Shown piece after piece: positions 1 to 11,601 of a stretch of DNA of 64,000 nucleotides (position 1 is its first letter; each line of letters begins with the position of its first letter). Source of the stretch: Oryza sativa Japonica Group (Eukaryota > Streptophyta > Magnoliopsida > Poales > Poaceae); the NCBI RefSeq assembly GCF_034140825.1, contig NC_089035.1, positions 41,842,001 to 41,906,000 on the forward strand. Reading direction: 5' to 3'. Below the pieces are notes generated by a model. It worked only from the letters and a program-made list of their open reading frames with translations, ran no database searches and was not told the origin of the DNA. Both the position numbers and the translations under genes were made by a program.

Positions 1-2180
1 GTTTTTTTTTCACAGTCAAGTGATCATGTATCATTGCATTAGTAACTTTTTTTTTTTTGCTCATGTGGGAAGATTAATAGGTAACCACAGAATCATTGAA
101 TAGTTATATCAATGTAATACTCCATTTCATATTACATATCGTTTTGACTTTGTTATTAGTCAAACAAATTAGCGACATCTACAACATCAAACCAGTTTCT
201 TTAAATGTAACCTTGAATGTATTTTGATAATGGTTAATATGTTTGTTTGTTTAAATATTATTATATTTTTTTATAAATTTGATCAAACTTAAAAGACTAG
301 GAAAAAATAAAAACGATTTATAATATAAAACAGATGGAGTATGATTCAATTTGAACCTGGCAATGACAAGTCGACAACTGTGATAAGTAGGAGTAGATTG
401 TTCCTACTACTACGTATACTATTATATAGCATCCTTGTATATGTTTATGCATTGATTCGCAATTAGGAGATACCGATTTAGACAGATTTACCTGAGCAAA
501 ACCAATTATTCCATTTTGAGACAGACTTGTTGAGAAGAGCAAGCTCCAATCAAACATGCCAGCTCTGTTTTAGAAGGATTGACAGTGAGAGTTCCGCTGT
601 TCCGATTGGCTTGTGTAGCCTTTTATGTCCCTGTCCAACATTCCCCAGATCCATGGCTGCCATTTAATTTACTTTCATTTGAAACCAATCTATGTATGCA
701 TGCATGCATGGTGGAACCCAATCTAGCAACAAAACCGAAACTTGTGTTAGTAGTGTTCAATATACAAATTTAATTTTAAAAGAACCCACAATTGTATTTG
801 TTTTTATTTTCTTATCTTGCATGATCCACTACTCAGTCACCGTTTTTTGAAATTGCAAATCGCTATCACATGATTACATAGTTGGAGTAGTATATATTTT
901 CTCTATTGCTGACATGAATACATAGTTGTAGTCCCAAATTTCAGCTGCATTCAGAGTCCTTAATACAAGTTGCAGCACACAAATGGGTGTATAAATTTTG
1001 AAATTTGAAGTGGTCCATGAGTTGACATAACCTCCATTATCTTGAGCTCGTCAAACTCATGCCCACGATGCGTGGTTGATTAGCTGTCTAACCTAACCTT
1101 CATTCCACGACAAACCATCATTATCTTCTATCACCCATGAAAAACTAAAATTTTAAGCCACCTCATACTTTGCATACTGAAGTCTTAATAGCATACTAAC
1201 ACACATGGTAAATAAAAGGGAGTACCTATGCATCTTTCGAAAGATTTTTATGATCATATCACACAGATTTTTAATCTTTAGATTAAAATCCAATGGACAC
1301 ATTAAAATGCAAAAAGCAACTAAGAAACACCATAATGGACACTAAATTACCATATCTTCAAGAAAAAGACCAAATCCAATATAAATTTCAAAACTTACAT
1401 GCGAAGATTCAAAAATTACACCGTAACTTACAAAAGTTACGGTGTAAGTTTCATAAATTACACTGTAATTTACAAGAAAACACACTGTAAATTTGAGTGA
1501 GAAAATCGAGTGAGAGATAAGAAGAAATCTTTCGAGTGAGATATAGCAAAATCGTAAATAAAATTCAGCACTAGTCATATCCATATAATTGATTATTGTG
1601 ACCTCATGATAGAGACAAGACCAAAAAAAAAAAAGAAACGCAAAACCATAATTCTCTGATTAATCATAGTATAACAACATATATATAAGTCATGATAAAA
1701 AACTTAAAAAAATTCAGACAATACCTAACAGACACAATAATTTATGTTTTTAAAAAATAAAATAAATAAAATAAATGTAAGGAAACAAAAAAGGAAGCGG
1801 CAAGAAAACCGTTATAACAACAGAAGAAGAACATCACAAGGACAACAACCTCCCTCCCTTGTCTTCTCAAGTCCTTCCCTCTTCTTCTTCTCTCTCATCA
1901 TGTAGAGAGAGAAAGTTTAGAGATAGAGAGAGAGAGGAGCAGTACAAACAACTGCATGCATATCCATTTAGCAATTATTAATTGCTCCCCAACTCCAACT
2001 CCATCATCTCCACCACCACCTAAACCCACAAAAAACTAAACCAGAAAACCGCTTAACCGCAAGCGCCGAGGCGGAGAGCGGAGGCAGACGCAGACGCAGC
2101 AGCCGAGCACGCGGCGACGCCCACGCCCACGCACACAGCTCGGCTTCCCGGCGGAAACCCTAGCGGGCGGGCGGGCCCCA
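1..2180. other. Upstream intergenic region and leader of the RNA-binding protein gene
   Basis: I see no gene here; the open frames are short and lack family features. The stretch is AT-rich. It holds a Stowaway-like element (120-339) and a perfect 14-bp inverted repeat (1416-1447). From about 1850 to 1935 there is a pyrimidine-rich tract followed by GA-rich repeats, typical of plant core promoters and leaders. The GC content rises sharply from about 2040 toward the ATG at 2181, which is the usual 5' gradient of grass genes. No TATA box could be assigned with confidence. Confidence 0.6.
120..339. mobile_element. Stowaway-like MITE
   Basis: The ends read CTCCATTTCATATTA and, inverted, CTCCATCTGTTTTATATTA. 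The element is flanked by TA (118-119 and 340-341), the target duplication of Tc1/mariner-type Stowaway elements. The interior is AT-rich and non-coding. Confidence 0.75.
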
Positions 2181-5100
2181 ATGGCGGAGGAGGGCGACAA
2201 GGCCACGGCGGCGGCGGAGGCGGGGGGAGGAGCAGCCGCTACCGCCGCCGCTGGTGGTGGTGGTGGGGGTGGGGGTGGTGGAGCGGAGGAGGAGAGCGTG
2301 AAGCTGTTCGTGGGGCAGGTGCCGAAGCACATGACGGAGGCGGAGCTGCTCGCCATGTTCCAGGAGGTGGCCATCGTCGACGAGGTCACCGTCATCAAGG
2401 ACAAGGCCACCAAGGCCTCGCGAGGTGCGGATCCGTACGCCCCGGATCTGGGCTCGCGGGCGCTTGCTCGTGCCCCGGGGCTCGATTTGGGGGGCAATGC
2501 CTGCGGGGAATTCGAGCTCCGCGGCTGTTTGTTCCCCCCCTTTGCTTTGCTTCTTCCGCGCGTGCTTCTGTGGCGATTGTTCCGCGCAATGTCGTCGGAG
2601 GAATGAATTCGAGCGTTTTTGGCTGGATTTTCGTGTGCTTCTTGATTTTAGCCTTGATATGCTCCATTGCTGGAGCGAGATCTCGCGCCGAATTAATCTG
2701 GTTGGTGGGGGGCGTTGGTGGGGCTCTTAGCTTGAATTTTGAGTGGTATTGGTCTGAATTGCGTTTCATCAGTCGAATTTGTCCAACGCCGTTTCGAATT
2801 TCACCTTTCTGCTTTGTTTTTCAAAATGCGGTTTTATCGGAACGTTTATCGGCGTTTTTTTTCTTTGGGTGCGTAGCTTGAATTTGTTTAGGGAGCAATG
2901 CTGTGCCGCAAATGTGCTTTCTACGAGTACAAATCAGGCCACTTATTTTCTCTTACCACCAGTAATTTTGGCACTTCTTACTCGAGCTTTGGAGCATGGA
3001 ACTTAGTTTGGATCGGGCTTCAGAATATCATAAGACGAGCTTTGTTCGGACTTCTGTTTGGCTATTTTGAGCTTTGCTCGGACTTCAGAAATGCAAGATG
3101 GTCATGCATTTTTTTATATTATGCGAGATAACTAAGTTATTACGTTGTTCAATGATTTATTCTAATTTGAGCGAACTAGAAATGTGATGATAGTTTGGGT
3201 TTTTACCCGATTCGGTGAATTTTCACTTCTTTATGTTAGCATTGTGTAGAGTAGTCACTTTTCAATGCTTCATAGACCCTAGAGATCGTGCTACAAATGG
3301 AAACTTGGGTGGAGCAGACATCGCTGCAAAATTAGAAGGCATATGCTGCATCCTTCTTATTTGGGACATTGACAAGCCAGATTTGCTCCGCTTGTGCTTT
3401 TCTCTTTGTCTCTGTAGCCCCATGCCACCTGATAGCCTTTCTTCTTCTTTTTTTTCTATTTCTTCGCTATATCTGTCTGCCTCTCAGGTTGATGCTAATT
3501 TTGGATGTCATGAACTTAATGCAGGGTGCTGCTTCCTCATATGCCCCTCGAGGGAAGAGGCTGACAAGGCAGTGAACGCTTACCACAATAAGCACACACT
3601 TCCTGGGGTACGTGATCGTTGGAATATATTACAATGCTAAAGTTGAATTCATGCTGTTTTCCTTAGTTGAATTGTTGCAAGCTGATCCCGTGTTTATGGG
3701 GTGAAAATTACATGTGATTTTGAAATTCCATAATCTGGTTGCCAAGGAACAGCATTGGAAGCTTGTGCATGTATTTGGCTGTTTGGTGGGACCAAAATGA
3801 AATCTGTAGTGGGAGTGCGGGGCACTGGTGAAATTTGACTTGGGTAGGGGGTCTAGAATTTGGAATGGTCATGCTAAATATCTGTGGTGGGTGGTCTAAA
3901 AATCACTGGACATGGATTATCCTTATTTTTCAGTCAATAAGTAACATCATTATTCTCCACAGTTCTGCTGCAAGGCTGCTGATATGCATGTATTAGTTTC
4001 AGTACGTTTTGTTTCATGGCTAGCATAGTTAACGAGTAATCTGATTCAAGGATGTATATTTGGTTGGAAAACAAAAACATTACACTTACCCTCAGGCAGG
4101 GCTAAACTTCGAGCCACACCACTATGAACAAGTAGTGGGTGTGCTTGGTCTTTGACAGCAATAAAGTTGGATCTATAGGAAATTTAACCTGTCAACAGCT
4201 GCATGATGGTCTATCTTACTCTCATAGCGGCACACCTAACAAAAGTTAGATCACCAATCTGGCCATCACACTTTTGTACCCATCCTGTATGGAAATGAAC
4301 TGATTGTAGCTTCAGTTTTGTAGCATACCTAACTGAGGTCCCAACTCCCAACTGACCAAACAATATGGACTGAGTGTTATGATTAGGATTTGAATAGAAC
4401 TTTTGAGATAGGGACAAAATCTCAAACTAATTCTGGTGCATACTCTGGTGGACCAAATTCTTTCTTCGGAATGAAAAAGCTTCATGATTTCACTAGTTTT
4501 GGAAACTTTTAAAAAATTATGTAGGTTGATGTTACTTTCACAGTTCAGGTGTCTTCACCCAGTTAATCACAGAATAAGACTGGACATCTAATCCCACTCC
4601 CAATCAGATGAGTAATGTTGAGACGTGAAACATGGATGATGATAGAAACAAACTATAAAGTCTTGGAAGTTAGGACTTTGTCCTAATGTTGGACAAAAGT
4701 TGGAGTGCATATGAGTGTGGTAGTTGGTAATCACTGACTTTGGGAGCCAGCAAGGCACATTTACGTGACATTTTTTTTCTATAGTGTTAATAGCTACTGT
4801 TGTGACACCTTGTTCATGAATAGCTGCCAAACATTCCCAGTTGCTTCTTTCTTTTATCTGATGACAATCTTCGTTTTCTTTCATCAATTCAGGCATCAAG
4901 TCCTTTACAAGTAAAATATGCTGATGGAGAGTTGGAGAGACTAGGTATGATTGCCCTTTACATAGAACTGTTCTTTTTGCCATTGATTTTATTGCACTCA
5001 TGCTTGTACTTGCTATGATCTCCAGAACACAAGCTTTTTATTGGAATGCTTCCAAAAAATGTAACGGACACCGAATTGACTGATTTATTTTCCAAATATG

Positions 5101-7048
5101 GAAATATCAAGGATTTACAGATTTTAAGGGGTTCACAACAAACAAGTAAAGGTGAGATCTGGTGAATAACCTATTTTCCTAACCATTTAGAGCTAGAAGC
5201 ACTGGTTGACTCTGGAACTTTACAATACCTAATGTTTTTGTTAAATTAACTGTGTTATTGCAGCTGGCTGTGCATTCCTTAAATATGAAACAAAGGAGCA
5301 AGCAGTGGCAGCTATTGAGGCTCTAAATGGGAAGCACAAAATAGAGGTTTGCCAGAAATTAGTTAGAATAGCAGAAAAATTCTTAGTGGTTATTGAAATG
5401 TACTGCAATTCACACATGAACATGATCCATAGCTCTACTTAGTCATGAGTCTGATACACATAAACAGTCAAAGCTAAAGACACTCTCTGCTATTGCATTT
5501 ATTTGATACCTTGTGTCTGCATTATATTATCCAGTTACATCCCTTCTCAAACCCCACGTTATTTTTCATGAATATATTATAATCTCTTCTGATTTATTTG
5601 TTAGGGCTCTAGTGTGCCGTTGGTTGTCAAATGGGCCGATACAGAAAAGGAAAGGCAGGCCCGAAAAGCACAAAAGGCTCAATTGCAATCATCTAATATG
5701 CCTAGCGCGAGTCCTATGCAACAATCTTCATTATTTGGGGCTTTACAGATGGGATATATGCCTCAATATAATGGATTTGGCTATCAGGTGACTTGTGCTT
5801 TTCTCTTAATATTTTTTTTTACATCATACATTGTCGTATACTTAGCACAAGAACTATATTAGTCATATTCTTCTTTAAAAATATTATTTGTCACCTGAAA
5901 ACATTATCAGGATATGCCCCAATAATAATTTGGTTCACGTTGTTTCATGGCCACTATTTGGTACTGCTACACACATAAATGGTGGCTCTTGCCATATTCA
6001 GTGTAAAAGGGGCATTTGTCCAAACTGCTAAAATTCTTCATCTTCGTTCTTCATTATATTGTTGGTACTTTCTCACAGAAGAAAAATTTTGTCGGTACTT
6101 CAAACCCTAGCATTGAGCTTCAAGAGAGTGCTTAAGATTTTTTTTTAATGCACACATATTTTGCTTGGAATAAGTCTGATTTTGTTTTCTTTTGCAGCCA
6201 CCAGGGACATACGGACTTATGCAGTACCCCTTATCTCCTATGCAGAATCAAGCCACATTCCCAAACATGGTTCAACCTGTTAATCAAGGAAACTCTATAC
6301 GAGGAGTCAACCCTGAACTGTCCCCTAATTCAGTTCCTAGATCATTCAACGCAATGCAGTTAAGCAGCCCTTATCCACCTGTACCTGGTGTGCAGTATGC
6401 TGGATCCTACCCTGGTGGTCTCATGAATAATCGTCCTTTCGGGAATTCGTTCAGTTCGATTAAAGTTCCAATTGTAAATGCAAATTCTCCTGCATCTTCT
6501 AGTCCCAGTAGCAATCCTGGTGGCCAAATAGAAGGTTAGACACATTCTACTTACACCTTTAGCCTTTGTGCTGGAGAAAACACCGTTTTCTTCCAAGATG
6601 TTATCTGGAAAAAGCTGCAACCTTAGCAATACATTTTCCGAGAAAAATCATGTGGCTTTTGATTCTATACCATGTACGTTATCCTGAAATGTTTATAATG
6701 TGCTTCTGTACATGAGGAATCCAAATGCATATAAGGACATCAGAGTTCAGGAGATGAACAAAAATCTAACAAAGATATTGAAGAATGGTTAGCTACCTGA
6801 TTGTGCTAACTAATACTCTCTCTTTCTGAATATATGTTTACTATCAGTGTAGCTGTCATTTTGAAGTCCATCATGTTTTAAAGACTAGTCTTCATGCTTA
6901 CAGGTCCTCCAGGAGCTAATCTATTTATCTATCATATCCCACAAGATTATGGGGACCAAGACCTTTCCAATGCATTCCAGAGGTTCGGTAGAGTACTAAG
7001 TGCTAAGGTTTTTGTAGACAAAGCAACGGGTTCCAGCAAATGCTTTGG

Positions 7049-7111
<63 letters not shown>

Positions 7112-7281
7112 TTTGCTTATAGTCTGCTAATTGTTTTCTAACGGGTGCAGGTTTTGTAAGCTACGATTCTCCTGCTTCCGCACAGGCAGCCATTGGTGTG
7201 ATGAACGGTTTCCAATTAGGCAGTAAAAAACTCAAAGTACAACTCAAGAGAGACAACTCCAAGCACAGTAAACCCTTTTGA
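2181..7281 (+). CDS. CELF/Bruno-like RNA-binding protein with three RRMs
   Basis: Nine coding exons join in frame into 460 residues: 2181-2424, 3525-3607, 4893-4944, 5026-5151, 5264-5346, 5605-5787, 6198-6534, 6904-7047 and 7151-7281. All introns are GT-AG. After an Ala/Gly-rich N-terminus, RRM1 spans about residues 41-122 (RNP2 LFVGQV, RNP1-like RGCCFLIC). RRM2 spans about 127-210 ([14 protein letters not shown]). A Gln/Met/Pro/Ser-rich linker follows, then RRM3 from about 375 to 452 (LFIYHI, FGFVSY). Two adjacent RRMs, a long linker and a C-terminal RRM is the CELF/Bruno layout. The closest plant relatives I know are Arabidopsis BRN1/BRN2, which bind mRNA 3' UTRs and affect transcript stability and flowering. 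The rice role is inferred. The start is the first ATG after a GC-rich leader, just before the low-complexity run. Intron 8 holds a (CT)n(CA)n repeat beside its donor. Confidence 0.94.
7053..7110. repeat. Compound (CT)n(CA)n microsatellite in intron 8
   Basis: About 14 CT units run straight into about 15 CA units. The tract starts only five bases after the donor of exon 8 (GT at 7048), so length changes fall within reach of the splice site. Confidence 0.97.
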
Positions 7282-8333
7282 CGAAAACTATGATGACCAC
7301 GCGATCAGGTTCCTGGTACATATTTGTCAGATAATTGATCGTTGAATTGTTTGCTCTGGCCGCAGCATTGGGAGCTTCGTGTATCTTCTTTGTTCAATTC
7401 ACATTCTTGAACACTGTTACGTCGTGTAATTTACTGCAGCCTAGTGGTAGAATTTGTTTCATCAGACCCTTGTACATCAGAAGTCAGATTCATTCAATTG
7501 TGGACATTTTCTCCTGACAGTGATTCCGGTTTCTCATTGACACGATTCCGGACTCACCCAAAACTATTATCTGAACCATTATTGACTTATCATGTCTAAA
7601 TCCCCCCATGGAAATCTGATGCTTTTGGAAAATGCTTGTCAGTGATTCATATTAAGTGGAGTAGTAATAATTTGTCAGTACTAACGTGGAGTATCATTTG
7701 ACAAGATTCAGAATATGAAATTTGGTGGGGCGAGAGTTTGATGTCTGAGCAGCAGATGCAGATCAGAAATTCAGAACAGGATAAAAGCAATGGACCCCCT
7801 GCACTCCATCGTGCAACAACTCCAGATGGCCATGCCATGGGCCCCAACACAGGGTATTCTTTCTAGCTTGTCCCAACAACAATTTTGTCCTTTCTCATGT
7901 GCAACCAGCAGCGACAGGACTACGCTGCAATTGCTTGTGCTTACCCTGAATTAACCGGTAAGAGGCGCCACAGCCGCGAAACGGCCAATTGTTTTGCAGT
8001 AACTCATCTGAACTTTTGAAAAAGAGTTTCTCCTTTCTGGCTCGCCGCTACCAACATCAAAATGGATCGTGCTGTGTATGTTTGCCAGCTTTGGCTATGA
8101 TTGTGACAGTGTACTTAATTGCGTGTGCACAACGGGTTATCTGAGTAGGACGCGTTAGCTGAGTAGCTGTACGGTTATCATGCACGGCTCATTAGGCACA
8201 TCTGCATTCTGCACCAAACTCACTGATTAGTCTCTACTCAGTTTGGGCATGTGAAACAGTGAAAGAGTTTGAATAACTCCGTAGTGCATCATCAGGAATT
8301 CAATCTCAAGCTATCTGCTTGAATTAAACATCA
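7282..8333. other. 3' flank of the RNA-binding protein gene
   Basis: This holds the 3' UTR and intergenic DNA. I see no coding gene. The open frames here (for example 7647-7850) are short and featureless. Confidence 0.6.
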
Positions 8334-8396
8334 CTCCTTCTGTTCCGTAGTATTACATTATGGGTTTGTCCTAAATCAACCTTCCTCAAATTTAAC

Positions 8397-8509
<113 letters not shown>

Positions 8510-8641
8510 CAACATTTTCAACACAAATATACTATCAAAATATTCAATTATGAATTTGATGTTACAGATGTTAGTACTATATATTTTTATAAACTTGAAT
8601 AAACTAAAAAAAATTAGCTTAGTGTAAACCTAAAACGACTT

Positions 8642-8877
8642 GGCTGTGTTCGGAACCTTGTGTTCCCAACACAAGCTGGCCGCACGGAAAACGGCACGGT
8701 CCATTAGCACATGATTAATTAGATATTTGCTATTTTTTTTAAAAAAAGAATTAATATGATTTTTTAAGCAACTTTCGTATAGAAACTTTTTAAAAAACAC
8801 ACCGTTTAACAGTTTGAAAAGCGTGCGCGCGAAAAACAAGAAAAAAGTGTTGGGAACTTGTACTTCCAAACAACATG
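8642..8877. mobile_element. MITE copy with about 28-bp imperfect TIRs
   Basis: The left end (TGTGTTCGGAAC then TTCCCAACAC) mirrors the right end (GTGTTGGGAACTTG then CTTCCAAACAAC). The core, from TTAGCACATGATTAATTAG through the AAACTTTTTAAAAAACAC segment, recurs at about 9695-9880, so this is a repeated family. I could not fix a target duplication and do not assign a superfamily. Confidence 0.65.
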
Positions 8878-8954
8878 AGACGACGGAAGGAGTACCCTGG
8901 TACGAGAAAACAGTCTGGTGATTGGTGAGTACCACAAACTTGTAATAATGCTTA

Positions 8955-9064
8955 CCGATCCCTTGGTAGCACGGCACGAAGCCCCCCTTGTCCAGGCTGG
9001 CCATGGTCTGCGACGTACGGCGTAGCCTGCACAAACGTCTATATGTAGTTGCCGCCAAAGAGGT
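8955..9064 (-). pseudogene. Decayed fragment of a paralogue of the gene at 10435-10944
   Basis: Read on the minus strand, this stretch matches the C-terminal part of the intact gene 1.4 kb away. GACCTCTTTGGCGGCAACTA corresponds to the codons for DLFAGNY, followed by a QTMASLDKGGFVPCYQ segment that parallels the intact TMAAAAGLAKNGVVPYYH. It carries an in-frame stop just after DLFGGNYI and a frame change before QTMASL, so it is not functional. A 70-bp Stowaway element abuts its upstream edge. A weak match may continue beyond that element to about 9200. It is an old tandem duplicate of a host gene on the same strand. Confidence 0.7.
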
Positions 9065-9071
9065 CAACATA

Positions 9072-9141
9072 CTCCCTCCGTCCCAAAAAAAAAACCAATC
9101 CTGTGTTTGAATTTAGGATTAGGTTTTTTTAGACTAGGGAG
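9072..9141. mobile_element. Tiny Stowaway MITE (70 bp)
   Basis: The left end is CTCCCTCCGTCCCAAAAA. The right end, inverted, is CTCCCTAGTCTAAAAAAACC. TA flanks both sides (9070-9071 and 9142-9143). Inner arms CCAATCCT and AGGATTAGG also pair. It lies at the edge of the decayed gene fragment and may interrupt it. Confidence 0.75.
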
Positions 9142-9694
9142 TAGGGGATTTGGGGGCTCTTTGCCATTGACGCCGTCACCGACGCCGTGTGGCCATCCCG
9201 CCGCCAAACGATCTTCTTGCAAATCACTCTCCTCCTAGCAGCGGGTCTGCACAAGAAATGGCGGCGAAGGTGGGGAGGTCATCTCCTCTCTGGCGAAGTT
9301 TGGAAGGGGAAATGGAAGAGATCCGATGGCCTAGATTGCTCTGGTAGTGACATAGTTGTATGGTTTGATCGCGTGTGACTTTCCCATTTGATAGGGTCTA
9401 AACTCCTAAATTTAATTTCAAAATTTAATTTCAAAAGTTGGGTTTGAATTGTAGTTATGGAGTTACTAAAACCCAATTCTACCTCTCTAATTTATTTTAT
9501 TAGAGCACTTTAGTCAGCTCACTTCATTTTTTATTTTTATATTGAAGTTGAAATTGTTTTGATTGGACTTTAGCTCCAGAAAATGTGGACTTCAGCTCCG
9601 GACTTCATTTTTTTTATTGAAGCTGTGTCAAACTGGCGGTAGAAGTCCTCTGTGTTCGCATGAGCTCGATGTGAATTGTGAACTATTCCCTCCA
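9142..9694. other. Intergenic stretch with fragments of repeats
   Basis: No convincing gene. A GC-rich patch at 9160-9340 may continue the decayed paralogue. From about 9440 to 9650 the sequence (AGTCAGCTCACTTCA, ACTTCAGCTCCGGACTTCA, then GAAGCTGTGTCAAACTGGCG) resembles the repeat at about 36600-36830. Confidence 0.5.
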
Positions 9695-9880
9695 CACGAA
9701 AAACCGAGCGTTTCATTAGCGCATAATTAATTAAGTATTAGTTTTTTTTTCAAAAATGGATTAATTTGATTTTTTAAGCAACTTTCATATAGAAACTTTT
9801 TTAAGTAGTACACCATTTAGCAGTTTAAAAAACGTGCGCGTGAAAAACGAGGGAAATGTGTTGGGAACGAGGGGTTGCAA
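9695..9880. mobile_element. Second copy of the MITE family at 8642-8877
   Basis: It shares the TTAGCGCATAATTAATTAAG core, the GATTTTTTAAGCAACTTTC block and the GTGTTGGGAACGAG end with the copy at 8642-8877. The left end is less well preserved. Confidence 0.6.
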
Positions 9881-10434
9881 CACAGCAAGTCTGACCCTTA
9901 CCAATATTCCGCTCCTGCGAAAATCACCTACTACTTTTCGATCTCTATCGAATCCTGGTGTTCGCCGGCGACGGCGACCGATGTCCTCCGCCGCGTCTCC
10001 CGGCGGCGCGAGGGAGCGCCCCTCCTCGCGCAACTCCGCCGTGTGGCCCGTGCCCTCCTCTCCCTCGCAACTCGCATCGCGCTGTCTCGCCGCCTCTGCC
10101 GATGCGCACGATTGTGCCCATCTGGCAATGGTCCACCGTCCAGTCCACGCACAACACAAACTAATTGCGATGTCTGTGCTCAAATCGAACAAAATTTACA
10201 ACCAATGACGTATACGTATGAGCCCCCACAAACTCGCAGCAAAATCGAATAATTCTGCTTCTGCAGCAGATCAAAGCAATGTCCTACAGAATCATCCTGT
10301 CATACAGAAGTAATTAACTTTACTTTACTCGAGTAACTAATTATTTTGACACTTTGACAATCGTAAAAAAAAAAAGAAGGAAAAGATAATGACGAGATGA
10401 TATCCAATTAAGTAGTAGTACGTGTCAAATCAAA
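9881..10434. other. GC-rich island and 3' flank, no assigned gene
   Basis: From about 9940 to 10160 the DNA is strongly GC-rich and open in several frames on both strands, with Arg/Ala/Pro-rich products typical of shadow translation. I recognise no domain. It may be a captured or decayed exon fragment. The rest is AT-rich 3' flank of the minus-strand gene. Confidence 0.4.
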
Positions 10435-10944
10435 CTAATTGAACTTAACTTTGTACATCACGCTAGGTGAACACGTCGTGCCGAGCTTGCTGTTCTTGCC
10501 GCCGATGATGCCGTGGTGGTAGTACGGCACGACGCCGTTCTTGGCCAGGCCGGCGGCGGCGGCCATGGTCGGCGACGGGGTGACCTGCATGAACATGTAG
10601 TTCCCGGCGAAGAGGTCCCCGACGTAGGGGCTCCCTTCCCTGAGCCGCCGCACCACCTTCGCCACCGACGCCCTCACCGCGCCGCCCACCGCCGCCGCCT
10701 TCCTCCGCAGCACCCTCGCCAGCCTCGAGATCCTCAGCCTCGGCCTCATCCTCCTCCTCCTCCTCCTGCCAATGCCGCCGCCGCCGCCATGCTGCGCGGC
10801 GGCCGCGGCGGCGGCGGTGATAGCCGCGTAGTACTGCTCCTGCAGCTGCTGCGGCACATCAGGCGGCGCCGCCACCGCCGCCGTTGGAAGCTTCTTGAGC
10901 CTGCGGTAGGAGAACCTCCTGCTCATCAGGTAAGACGACGGCAT
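10435..10944 (-). CDS. Arg/Ala-rich plant protein of unknown function (169 aa)
   Basis: Single-exon minus-strand gene. I chose the ATG at 10944 because the protein then opens with a basic SRRFSYRRLKKL segment. The longer open frame back to 11193 adds only low-complexity, leader-like sequence. Features in order: basic N-terminus (residues 8-20), poly-Ala run (about 44-52), Gly run, a poly-Arg block RRRRRR (about 60-67), a basic helix-like stretch, and a conserved-looking C-terminus around DLFAGNYMFMQ and NGVVPYYH. The C-terminal motif is supported independently by the decayed copy at 8955-9064, which kept that part most clearly. There is no signal peptide or membrane segment. I do not recognise a family with known activity; the Arg clusters suggest nuclear or nucleic-acid contact, which is inference only. 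Confidence 0.75.
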   Translation of the reverse strand: MPSSYLMSRRFSYRRLKKLPTAAVAAPPDVPQQLQEQYYAAITAAAAAAAQHGGGGGIGRRRRRRMRPRLRISRLARVLRRKAAAVGGAVRASVAKVVRRLREGSPYVGDLFAGNYMFMQVTPSPTMAAAAGLAKNGVVPYYHHGIIGGKNSKLGTTCSPSVMYKVKFN

Positions 10945-11601
10945 GGCGATCAGCCGATGATCACCGGAGCTGGAGAAGGAGAAAGCGAGGTATTTCAGCA
11001 GCTCGTGACGCGAGCACGCGACATTTCGCAAATGCAGATTGGCAATGTGGTTAATTATTTGCAATAATGTGGTTGAGGTTGAGACGATCGATCGATGGCG
11101 AGAGAGAGCGAGAGGAGGGTGGTGATTAAAGAGTGGGGATGTAAATATGGTTGGGGGAGTGGCAGATTGAGTCGAGAGGCGAAGATGATGCATTGAAGGC
11201 GGAGACCGGTGCGCGCTGTGGATCAGTTAGTGCGAGTACAACTCGACAGCAGTTTAACTTTGGTCGTAATCGTACTGGTACGGGCAGCGGGAGGGACTGA
11301 GGGAGGTGGGAATCTCTCTCTCTTCGGCAGAAGCGGCCGTTCAATGCCACCGCCGTGCTAGAATGCTAATGTATCACATCTCATATCATGGATTCATAAG
11401 CGAGACTGCGAGATGTCGTAAGCCGAGAATAGTTTTGACCGGATTTACTGTTGCGAATTTGAATTTCTCGAAATCTGATTTTGAATCACCTTGAAATCAC
11501 GAAATTTCACGCGAAGGATTGTAAATTCTGATACTGATACAAACCGACAACTGATTCCTCAGTCCTCACTAACGACAGGTGTTCGAGCACAAGTGCCCTA
11601 A
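10945..11601. other. Upstream region of the Arg-rich gene
   Basis: Promoter and leader side of the minus-strand gene. A GA-rich run (GAGAGAGAGCGAGAGGAGGG, 11098-11117 area) and a TCTCTCTCTC tract near 11310 are visible. No other gene is supported. Confidence 0.45.

Noticed and set aside
9785-10252. Several overlapping frames of 68-135 residues on both strands
   Set aside because: All are low-complexity products of a GC-rich island. None has a recognised domain or good splice partner.
10945-11193. N-terminal extension of the Arg-rich gene to 252 residues
   Set aside because: The extra part is leader-like low-complexity sequence; the basic conserved-looking start begins at 10944.
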